Assembly: GCA_029204225.1 (NCBI GenBank)
Contig: MU832064.1
Location: forward strand, 25,171 to 89,170
Length of the DNA stretch: 64,000 bases
DNA from: Diphasiastrum complanatum
Lineage: Eukaryota; Streptophyta; Lycopodiopsida; Lycopodiales; Lycopodiaceae
Direction of reading: 5' to 3'
Shown here: piece by piece, positions 36,193 to 48,100 of the stretch
How positions within the stretch are numbered: the stretch's first letter is position 1
Layout of the letters: every line of letters begins with the position of its first letter
The notes under the pieces: generated by a model
What the model saw: the letters and a program-made list of their open reading frames with translations, nothing else
Database searches by the model: none
What the model was told of the DNA's origin: nothing
Made by a program: the position numbers and the translations under genes

Positions 36193-39100
36193 TCCTCCTC
36201 CTACTTCCATTGTTGGCAAAGGACCTCCTATCATGAATGATTGTGAATGCTTATGGATGTTGAATACTTTGTTGCTTCTTTATCCATGCTATCACCATTG
36301 CTTTCTATCTTAGCATAAGCATTCAAGATCCTTGGTTCCCATAACTAAAGATCCATAGCTTCCACCAAGGTTACCAGCCAATTTGAATCGGGCCGATTCA
36401 TCTGGTTTGAGCCGATTCATAAAGCCAGGCCGGTTCGAATTGAAAACGGTTCGAACAGGAAAAAGAAATTTAGATTTGTTTTGGTTTTTTTTTTCAGGTT
36501 CGAACCAGATTTCTGTCCAAACCGGCTCTGAATGATTCAAATGATTTGAACCATGGTTCGTGCTAACTATGGCTTCCACATCCATACATTATAGGTGTTA
36601 AATCCTTGAGAACTCAAGAAATGATCATTAGGATTTGTAGGTAGGATTTATCTTTCATTGCTAACCTTCCTTGGAAGATCAACCTCAAGAGGACAAGATC
36701 TAGAGCCAATGATGCCTAGATAAAGCAAAGAGTAAACCAAGAACTAAAAGTGATCACTCAGGTAACAACCTTAGTTGCGTAAATTTCTTCACTTCCATAT
36801 CTAATCTACCCTCTCCTCATCAAATCGAAGCCTGTAATACAACTGACTACTCACCCAATGTGAAAAGCACAACCCTTTTGACCCCTTAGAAATGCAAGAC
36901 ACAAGGGGGTTGTAAAAAAGGGACTACACTTTCTTGGAGTGGTTGCTAGGGAGATGGTGCTAGTTTAGCAAGGAAGTGATTTGTTTTTCTAAGCATTACT
37001 CATCTTCCCAGTGAATAGTGCAAGGCTGGCTAGCTAGTAAAACAGATCTACTCGCTCGTGGTCTACTTTGCCTACTAAGATTTCTCGCAAACTAGTTCTT
37101 GTTTTTATTGTCATTCCCAAAAGTTCATCCATCTCAGAACTATCCCTAGCAAACAGAACCATTCTACTCTTTCAATTTTATTCGCAAAGATTCCCAAATT
37201 GTTTGGTAGCTTTACTCACTATCAATGTACTACCTTTTGTTGTTCATTTTCTACCTTTGATACCAACAAGCAAGATTATTTTCTACTCCCCATTAGTGAT
37301 TTCTACTCGCCTATTTTGTATCTTTAGTCACATAAAATTGGTTGAACTTGTCTTCCACTTAACTGTTCTCCATTCTACTTGCTTACTGTCAGAATCTAAA
37401 TTTTTCTTGACTATTTTCTCATGTATTGACTGCAACCACAAGAATGATGGTTTAAAATTCATACAATACAATTCCTAATTCAATTGTCTATTGCACTCCA
37501 ATATTCAGGAGCTCTCCAAACTCTGATGGCTAGTGTCTAGAATGATCCACCCAACCGTAGGTGCCCTCTTCTTGAGTCTATCTGATTGCTATTCTGGGCC
37601 CGAGACACATGGTTGCCATGCATGGGTGATCAATCCCCATGGTTCCATGACATCCTTTACCCGCAATCAGTGCGTGCCTCTGAGGCACCACCCCCAAGCC
37701 CCTCCATGGACTTGTGACACCAATGGTCACCCCTGCTAACTGACGGCTAGCTACTCGTCCTACACATCTCCGCTGCTAACGACTAGGTCATAACTCCACC
37801 TACTAACATCCTGTCAGGCGGTCACACCGGGTCACTGCCTGTGATGCACCGGACCCAACCAGTCCCTTGGTGTCCATCTTGGTCACTCCTTGCTAATGCC
37901 ATGGCCCTCAGCCCCTAGTAACTAGTCATGCCAGGACTATGCTAGAGCACAATTGGTATGTATGATCGCATGCAGCTCCTGCTCATGTGTGGGATATCTC
38001 TGTTGTGCTAGCGTCAATTTCTTACTTTCAAAGGCTACTACTCTACCTTCCTGACTCAACACTGCCCCCACGACAATGCCACTAGCATTCGTCTCTAGGT
38101 CGAAAGGTTTATGGGTATTAACAATATTTAGTACTGGAGCTGTGGCAAGAGCCTCCTTCAAGTTGTCAAAACTCTGCTGAGCCTCAACATCCACAATGCT
38201 GTTATTGCGTAGCAACTACCCTGGAATAGTTCATAATGGACTATTGGTAGAACTTGCAAAAGCCTAGGAAAGATTGTAACTAACGAATATCGGCCCGGTC
38301 TTGGCCACTTCTTGACCACAGCCACCTTGGCAAGGTTAACTAAAATACCCTTTGCCATCACTACGTGACCCAAGTACTTTACACGAGTCTTACACAACTC
38401 GGTTTTCTGAGCATTGGCATACAAGAGCGTTTCTTGTAGCTTGCCAAATATGGTTTGGAGATGAACCTCATGCTCCACCACCGTCTTACAATAGACCAGT
38501 ATGTCATCAATAAAATTGACATGGGTTTAGAAGGCCGTCTTCTGGACGTCTTCCTCACAAATCTGTATCTGATGGTACCCACTTTTGAGATCTATCTTAC
38601 TGAAAATGGTTGCTCCCTACAACACATCCAGTAGATCATCAATCTTGGGCATCAGATCTGTGCTTTATAGTGATTTTATTCAATCCCCTGTAATCCATGC
38701 ACATCCAGAAACTACCATCCTTTTTCTTAACCAACAAAATGGGAGAGGCAAAAGGTGAATAACTAGGACAGACATACCCCAACCCGAGGTATTCCTCCAA
38801 CATCTTCCATACTTCCTCCTCTTTAAGGCTCATCCTATAAGGAGGCCGACATATTGGGCTTGTCCTTGGAATGAGCTCAATACGATGCTCCACATTCCGT
38901 CTAAGCGGCAACTCCACTAGCATGCTATCAATCAACAAATGTTTGAACTCTGTTCGGATGGATCTTTATAGCTAAGTTGTTGGATCACCTCTGATCTGCT
39001 GAGGTAAAGCATAATTTATATAAGACGTTAAATAAGATGAAGTTGCTTTTGAATTATTAGCTTGTGGGTTTATTGGTAAATTACAAAACTGCTCATTCAC

Positions 39101-42100
39101 ATTTACCAAATAACATAACCACACATACTACAAGTCCATCTTCTTTATTTGCAAACAAATAATAAGAGGGCCCTATATAGATGGCGTCTCCCCCTACAGG
39201 ACATGAATTAAACCCTCATGCCTGAAAACATACTCATGCAAAAGGAAATCTATAGTGGGCTGCTTACTTGCATGCCACCGCTTCCTAGTACAACGTCGAA
39301 CTTGGCTAACTTGGTGATCTCAAAGCCTAGCTTCTCAGAGTAAGTGTGAATAGTAAGCAGCACCTAAGAGACTCTTCGATCCCACACCTCTATGCCCTTA
39401 CCATCTGGCATCTCAACTGTATACCGTAATTCAGAAGGCACAATAGCCAAGTTAAGCTTCTTCACCGCACGAGAGTCGATAATATTATGTGAGGAGCCAT
39501 TGTCGAATAATACAAGAACATCTCGACGTTCCAGCTTCCCCCTCATCCGTATCAGCTCACTATCCGGAAACTAATACCCGTCTCGTGCCCTTGTGGAAAG
39601 GAAACAAACTGGTGCATCTGGAATAATCTTCCGCACCAAAATGGTTATGACATGCTTGAGCACATGACCAGTGTCGAACTCTAAAGAACACAGGAGGTCA
39701 GATACCACAGTCAGGGTCGTGTCCAGTAGTGTACAAGGGCAAGAAAGTGTGAGTAGTGTGCCCCGGCACGGTCCACAGCCATGGCGGGCCTAACACAGCC
39801 TAGGGACCCTGTCAGCAGGATAGGGCCCCATGCAGTCGGCCACGACAGAGCCATGTGGCCGACACTTGGCAGTTTGCATGCTACCAGGTCTCACACTGGG
39901 CCAGGAGGGGTGTTACGAGCACGTGACCAATGCCGAACCCTAGAGAACACAGAAGGTCAGATACCACAGTCAGGGTCGTGTCCAATGTACACGACCAACA
40001 GGGCAAGACAGTGTGAGTAGTGTGCTCCAGCACGGTCCATAGCCATGGCGGGCCTAACACAGTCTAGGGACCCTGTCAGCAAGATAGGGCCCCCAGTTGG
40101 GTCCCGACGTGCAGTCGGCCACGTCAGTGCCACGTGGCCGACACTTGGCAGTATGCATGCTACCAATCCTCACACTGGACTAGGAGGGGCTTACTCTAGG
40201 CAAGGTTGGGAGGATCAGTTAGTGTTTGCCCTACTATGGTGTTAGGATCTATTACACTGGTATCAGGTGCTGGAGGATATGCTTCATGCATACGTCAGCA
40301 AGAAGCAGACTAATTGGGAGGAGTATCTCTCGATATTAGAGTTTGCTTATAACAGTACTAAACATTCAGCTACGGGATACAGCCCATTTATGCTGATGTA
40401 TGACTTTCAGCCACGCTCACCCACAACTATAGGGTTTAAACAAGAAAAAGTTGAAGCAGCCAGAAACTTTTTAGAAGACCTAAACCAGATGATAGAACAT
40501 GCTAAGCGTAGCATTAGGCAATCCCAGGATCGAGCTAGGCATTATGCAGATCCACACAAACGGGATGTGCACTTCTCCGCTGGTGAGAAAATCTACTTGA
40601 GAGTCCCAGTTGACTCTAAAACCCTCAAATCAGGAGTGTGTGCTAAGTTGTCTCCTAGGTATTGTGGTCCCTTTACCATCAGTAGGAGATTAGGCAAGGT
40701 CACCTATGAACTAGAACTCAAACACAGTAGTAAGGTTTTTTCAGTCTTTCATGTAAGTCAATTACGAAAAGCCTTAACCAGATCAGAAAATCTGAGTGTT
40801 CTAGTTCTCCCATTGGATTCTCAGCAATACCGAGAATACCTGGTCAAGTGGAATGATCAGCCTGTTGAGAATGCCACTTGGGAAAGAGGCAGCGTCCTTC
40901 GCAAGGTTTTTCCAGACTTTGTCTTAGAGGACCAAGACGGTTCTTAAGGTGGAGGGAGTGTTACGAGCACGTGACCAGTGCCGAACCGTAGAGAACACAG
41001 AAGGTCAGATACCACAGTCAAGGTCGTGTCCAGTGTACACGACCAACAGGGCAAGACAGTGTGAGTAGGGTGCTCCAGCACGGTCCATAGCCATGGCAGG
41101 CCTAACACAGTCTAGGGACCCTGTCAGCAGGATAGGGCCCCCAGTTGGGTCCCGACGTGCAGTCGGCCACGTCAGTGCCATGTGGCCGACACTTGGCAGT
41201 ATGCATGCTACTAGTCCTCACACTGGACTAGGAAGGGCTTACTCTAGGCAAGGTTGGGAGGATCAGTTAGTGTTTGCCCTACTGTGGTGTTAGGATCTAT
41301 TACACTGGTATCAGGTGCTGGAGGATATGCTTCGTGCATCGTCAGCAAGAAGCAGATGAATTGGGAGGAGTATCTCTCGATATTAGAGTTTGCTTATAAC
41401 AGTACTAAACATTCAACTACGGGATACAGCCCATTTATGCTGATGTACGACTTTCAGCCACGCTCACCCACAGCTGTAGGGTTTAAACAAGAAAAAGTTG
41501 AAGCAGCCAGAAACTTTTTAGAAGACCTAAACCAGATGATAAAACATGCTAAGCGTAGCATTAGGCAGTCCCAGGATCGAGCTAGGCATTATGCAGATCC
41601 ACACAAACGGGATGTGCAGTTCTCCACTGGTGAGAAAGTCGACACTTGAGAGTCCCAGTTGACTCTAAAACCCTCAAATCAGGAGTGTGTGCTAAGTTGT
41701 CTCCTAGGTATTGTGGTCCCTTTACCATCAGTAGGAGACTAGGCGAGGTCACCTATGAACTAGAACTCCCACACAGTAGTAAGATTTTTCTAGTCTTTCA
41801 TGTAAGTCAGCTACGAAAAGCCTTAACCAGAACAGAAAATCTGGTAGGGGACAGTGTTCTAGTTCTCCCATTGGATTCTCAGCAACCTCCACATGAACCA
41901 GAGGAGATTCTTGATAGTAGAGAGACGCAGACTCGTCATACTCTATACCGAGAATACCTGGTCAAGTGAAATGATCAGCCTGTTGAGAATGCCACTTGGG
42001 AAAGAGGCAGCGTCCTTCGCAAGATTTTTCCAGACTTTGTCTTAGAGGACCAAGACGGTTCTTAAGGGGGAGGGAGTGTTACGAGCACGTGACCAGTGCC

Positions 42101-45100
42101 GAACCCTAGAGAACACAGAAGGTCAGATACCACAGTCAGGGTCGTGTCCAGTGTACACGACCAACAGGGCAAGACAGTGTGAGTAGTGTGCTCCAGCACG
42201 GTCCATAGCCATGGCGGGCCTAACACAGTCTAGGGACCCTGTCAGCAGGATAGGGCCCCCAGTTGGGTCCCGACGTGCAGTCGGCCACATCAGTGCCACG
42301 TGGCCGACACTTGGCAATATGCATGCTACCAGTCCTCACACTGGGCTAGGAGGGGCTTACTCTATATCAGGGAGTAGGCAAGGTTGGGAGGATCAGTTTG
42401 TGTTTGCCCTACTGTGGTGTTAGGATCTATTACAAGGGGCTTGCTCCATGTCATGGAGTAGGCAAGGTTGGGTGGAGGAGTTAGTGTATGCCTTACTGTG
42501 GTGTTAGGATCTATTACACTGGTATCAGAGCCATCTCCTTCTTTCGGAGTTTAGTAGCAGCAGTAGAGAAAGCTATCGGAAGACTCAGATTCTCAGAAAA
42601 GCATAGAGGAGGAAAATCGCTGTAGGAACAGCTTTCAAACCCTTGAAATTTGCTGGGAATTTACAGTTGTACGAAGCACAGTTCTTAGTACAGGTCAGTC
42701 GCTGGAAAAGCAGCTATTCATCTCTCTGTAAAGAGTATTTTGTTTTTAAAAGAGCTCCAACTGATGAAGCTTGGAGAATTCGGAAAGCAGCTTACCTTTA
42801 TTGATTCTGCTGGCAGGTGGTGGCAGAAATTGCTCAAGACAGAGCATAAACTAAGGGTCATAAGGGAAACCTCTATGCCAGCTGTGATTTTAAAAACCTG
42901 ATTTTTCTCAAAATTTATTATTTGTCCTTGAAAGCTTTTTTGTTTTATGGCCTGGATCTTTTAGCTTAAAAGTACAGGGTTTGTTGAAAATTTATGTATT
43001 TCTACCCAATTGTTTTTGTGTCTGGTACTGCGCCATGTCTGCTATTCCAAGTAAACTATCCTGGTTTTCAGAAGACCTTGTCAATGAAACATGCAAAGGC
43101 CACCACTACATCAGAGTAACATGCAATTCATCCTACTACCGAGTGAAAGCAGGTAGTCTTGTGTGGGAGCAAAGATGAAACGTGTCCTGATTTGTGCTGC
43201 CAAGTGTAACGACAAGATATGCGAACCAAAAACCCTCTACTTTAGGCAATCAGAATGTCTTTATTGATTCTTGCCATCAGCCTCTAAAGCCTCTGGCATT
43301 CCTTCCAATAGTTAATCTTGCAGTCCAGTCAAATAATTTCAGTGATTTTGTTTTCCAGAAAAGAGGTGCATGGATAGAAGCTAACCAGAGGATGTTGACA
43401 ACTTGCTTTTTAGGCCTGCCTCGAAAGTCGTCGTTTTTCTTGTGCTCCAAAATCCACATTACCAATCCAGTGAACAGGAAAAATGCAAGTGTTGTCAACC
43501 ACATTGCTGGCGTAAATGGGCGCATAAAGGCCCATGCATCGGAAGCACTTTGCTTGGTAGGCACCAGCACCACCAGCCCAGATGTTGCATAAGGCTGGGT
43601 AAAGTCTACAATCCTGGTACGGCTTGCTGTAATGGCTACATCCCCCACAACTGCATCAAAATCCTAAACATTCAATTTGTGAGAGACTGCCAAGTTCCCT
43701 GAAACCAAAAGATCTATGAATGTAAAATAAACCAATTGAGAACAAGTCAAATTCAGTTTCATATTTCCAAAGACCGAGGCATCTACCTTTGTTACTATTT
43801 TCTGGACAAGATCATCATAATGTGGATTCTCGTTGCCAGTTCCAAATGGCCTAAATATGTAGTCAACAGAGTAAGGCAAAAGTAGGCAAGCGGCCCTAAA
43901 TACATCAATGCAAAATCCTGTAACTGTTATGTTCTGTGCATCTTGTCTGACTCCAACAAATTCCTTGTAGCCTACTTTGTTTGGCACACCAATCACCAGG
44001 GATTTTCCTGTCCTTGCAAATGTCCACCCTCTTGGAACCTCAATGCTACCTCCTGGCCAGATGATATCATCAAGTGCTTGTGTATTGTTGTTTTGCAGTA
44101 CAGTGGGGGTTCCTTGCTCCATATGGGAAAGGGGAACACTTGAGAGTCCGGTCTTATTATTCCAGTAGCCCACTGCACGAGCATCCTTTCCAACCATGTT
44201 CACAATTTTCAGAGCTGAATTTATAAGATCTCCTCTATCGTCAAACTGTATCTTTCCAGTGATGCCTGTGAAATTGGCCCGAAGAATGCTCTGCAGTAAG
44301 ACTGACCCATTTTGTAAAACCTTGAGATTGGCTAAATCCGTTTGTCCTCCTGCATCATCAGAAAAACGTTGTGATGGCAACACTGCAATCTTGAGGTTTT
44401 GATTAAGAAAAATATCTAATCCTTTTGCTATGGTCCAAAGAGAATCATATGCATACAATCCATATGAACTGACTGCCGCAAGTGTGGTGCTATTTGTCTC
44501 ATTCAACACTGATTTCTTCCATTGATCCATGAACATTTGTAGTTGAGGAGACTTGGGTATGTCACTACAAATCCCTATCACCCCTTGCACTGACGTTACA
44601 AACTCGTCATCAAGGAATATTGTGTCCAGTACACTAGCTGTTGCCTCTGTGACAATCCAAACAAAACCACTATTCATCATGCCTATATTGTAAGCTTCAA
44701 TGAACAATCTCCGGCTGAAACTTGCAGACATATGCACTATAAAAACTCTAGATCCCTGCTGGGTCAATTGCAGTAGCACTGTTTCAATATCACTCCTAGC
44801 TATGCCCGGATCCAATCCTTCCTTTTGTACAATTCTAACACCAGTCCCTGAAAGTGGATCATCTAGAGCATCAATGCCACCAGTTCCCAAGTCCTTAGAG
44901 TACAAGGCCACCACTTCTCTCCAACCAAAATTATGAATTATATCAGCAATAGCATCCATTTGTAGTCTGTCGCTGTGTGCCAGACGAACAAAATAAGAAT
45001 ATTGATCCTGTGAAAGTGATGGATCTGTGGCTGAAAAGGAGACAAGAGGAATTTGAGAAGCAGCAGCCATTTGTGCCACAAAATGTGATGCCACTGAAGT

Positions 45101-48100
45101 TTGTGGCCCGACTATTGCTACCACGTCTTCTCCAAACAGTTCAATAGCTGCAAGTATGTTTAAGTGCTGTAAGAAGGCTTGTGCGATTCCAAAGGTGATA
45201 ACTTTCACTTTCTCCCTATCAACAATTTACTAGCCCACATGATTTTATGAATGCTGGAAAGTCTACAGGAGAAAACTCTTGTCATAAAGCAATAAAAGAG
45301 ACAAATTTAGGAACAAAACAGGTTGTTTTATGCAAAAGATAAAAGTAAGACAATCTGATCAAGGGCATCTTTGAGTTGCGCATGTGAACCACACTCGTAA
45401 GTAGATAGTCAGAGATAGGTCCAGGCTTGCCAGTCAATGAATAATCTAATCCCTACTGGAATACCGTAACAACATGTGTAACTGCAAAATGCAATATCCT
45501 CAGGAAATGGCAGAATCTGTTAGGTCAACTTAAGTCTTGTTTTGAATTGAAAGAAGCATCTTCTGCAGGTACATGACGATCTGAATTTCGGGAGGAAAGC
45601 CACTGTAGATATCACACATTCGTCCTTCCTGTTAGTTCATGGTTTCAGACCATGGTGACACTTCACAGTCAGCTGACATGTTAGTTAGTTGGTTAAATAG
45701 TTTTTGTTTTTGGTTTTTGGCATACATGCTTTATGCTAGTGCTCGATGTCATGTGACACATATAGACGGTTACGTGTAGCTTTTGTACACACGTCATAGT
45801 AAGACGTCATGCTACGGTTGTTGGCGTGAATCCTATTCGGGGCGTGAAACAGCATACCTATATGTACTGTGAATATGGATCAATAACCACGCTTTTTGCA
45901 AATTGTGATTGCTTGTTCTCTTTTCGTAATGTGGTCTTGTCTGAATTCAAGGATCGAATGACAAATTGTTGTTTGCACTAGAACATCTGTCTTGTCCTCA
46001 TAGATCAGAAAATCGTTGGTCGACACTTGGATTCACAATGGTTACGGGCCCACGTACCCAGTAAATTGCTGTACGAAATCAGTGACTTGACGTATTGCTC
46101 AAGCGAGAAGGATCGAGAGGAGGCTATGAAGCTCGCAGAGATGGAAGTTATAAAGTCCTCAAGCCAAGGATCCTATTCTAAGCATGCCAATCACAAGCAA
46201 CACAAGGGAACCAGATGGTGGACAAACCCCCATGCTATGGATCAATCACAAAGAGAAGTGTGGATGACATCCTCGTCTACCGCAAAACGAGGAAGGAGCA
46301 TCTAAAACACCTCAGAAAGGTGTTTCGACTGCTCAGAAAGCATAAGCTTTATGCTAAACAATCCAAGTGTGAATTCTTTGTTGAAGAAGTAGCATATTTG
46401 GGTCACATTATCTCGTCAGAGGGGATTACGATGGACCCGAATAAGGTTAAAGCCATACTCAATTGGCTGAGACCTCAGAATATTTTAGAACTTCAGATCT
46501 TTCTTGGTTTGGCGGGATATTACAGACGATTTGTCAAGGAATATGCTCAGAAAGCAGTTCCCATGACAAATCTTCTTAAGGGGGAGGGAAAGGAGTTCAT
46601 TTGGGAGTCCGCACAGCAGGAGAGCTTTGATGCTCTCAAAACAGCCTTAGCTACAGCACCGGTTCTAAAAGTCGTCGACCCCAATCATTTGTGGTCGAAA
46701 TAGATGCTAGCGACTTTGCAGTTGGTGCTGTGCTACTCAGAGTGGACGACTAGTTGCGTTCGAGAGTAAAAAACTCGAGCCAGCTCAGACTAGGTACAGT
46801 GCCTATGAAAAGGAACTCTTTTCCATAGTCCATGCCCTTAAGACTTCGAGGTATTATTTGTATGGTGCCAACTTTGAGGTCCTGACAGACCATGAGAGTC
46901 TCAGATACCTTTGCAATCAACCTAAGTTTAGAGGTCGGAAAGCTCGTTGGGCAGAGTTGATGCAAGAGTTTGATATGTCTATCAGATACAGACAGGGAAA
47001 ATTCAATATAGTAGCAGATGCCCTTAGCAAATTGCCTATGATAAACGAGTTGAGTTTTACTCAGATTCGTAATGAGTTACTCGAGTCCTTGAGAGGGAAG
47101 TGCCAGCATGATGCATTCTTCTCTACTATCTGGAACTCAGTCCAGAGCAGACAGTTACAGACTTCAGAACTAGTTCCCGGGGCTGGTGCCAGTTCATCCA
47201 AGAATACGGCAGCTTCCATTGAGGATGATGATGAGTCCGAGTATACGTCGTCAGATGATGTTGAGGATTCTGAGCCTGTATTACCCAAGCAAACCCCAGT
47301 GGTTGAAGGTCAGTTGACTCAAGGATTCAAATGGAAACAATATTCCATTCAGGATGAGAACTTGCTCTATAGAGATAGAGTATGTGTCCCCGATTCAGAG
47401 GATTATAGGCAGCAGGTCCTATATGAATGTCATGACAATCCTAGTGCGGGACACCCAGGCATACAGAAGACCTATGAGCTTCTTCGTAGGCAATTTTTCT
47501 GGCCCAGTATGAAAAAGGACGTCCAACAGTATGTAACCAGTTGCCAGAAATGTCAAGTAAACAAGGCAGAGCGTTTAAAGGCAAGAGGGTTGTTGTAGCC
47601 CTTAGAAATACCAGCTGGTAAATGGGAGAGTATCTCCATGGATTTTATAGTAGGCCTGCCTAAAACCCAAAAGGGTAATGACGCTATATGGGTCACAGTT
47701 GACCGTCTGACCAAAATGGCTCATTTTATTCCGACCAAAACAACCGTTAGAGCTCCAGGGTTAGCGAGGTTGTTTGTAGACGGGCTATTTAAATTGTACG
47801 GTCTACCTTCCGGCATAGTCAGCGACCGGGACAGTAAGTTTACTGGTTTTTTATGGACGGCAGTATTCCATCATTTCCATACTAAACTTAATATGAGTAC
47901 CACCGACCATCCACAGACGGACGGTCAAACAGAGAGGGTAAATCAGGTGCTGGAGGATATGCTTCGTGCATACGTCAACAAGAAGCAGACTAATTGGGAG
48001 GAGTATCTCTCAATACTGGAGTTTGCTTACAACAGTACCAAACATTCAGCTACGGGATACAACCCATTTATGCTGATGTACGATTTTCAGTCACGCTCAC

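Larger units (their letters stand above)
39911..42434 (+). mobile_element. Tandem gypsy derivative with three LTRs (LTR-int-LTR-int-LTR)
   Basis: LTRs at 39911-40256, 40959-41304 and 42077-42434 alternate with two internal segments that keep only the end of integrase and the chromodomain. Both internal segments join the primer binding site directly to integrase at TATCAG/GTGCTGG. The array is bounded by an exact AGGGG duplication (39906-39910 and 42435-42439) inside an LTR of the same family. Confidence 0.9.
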
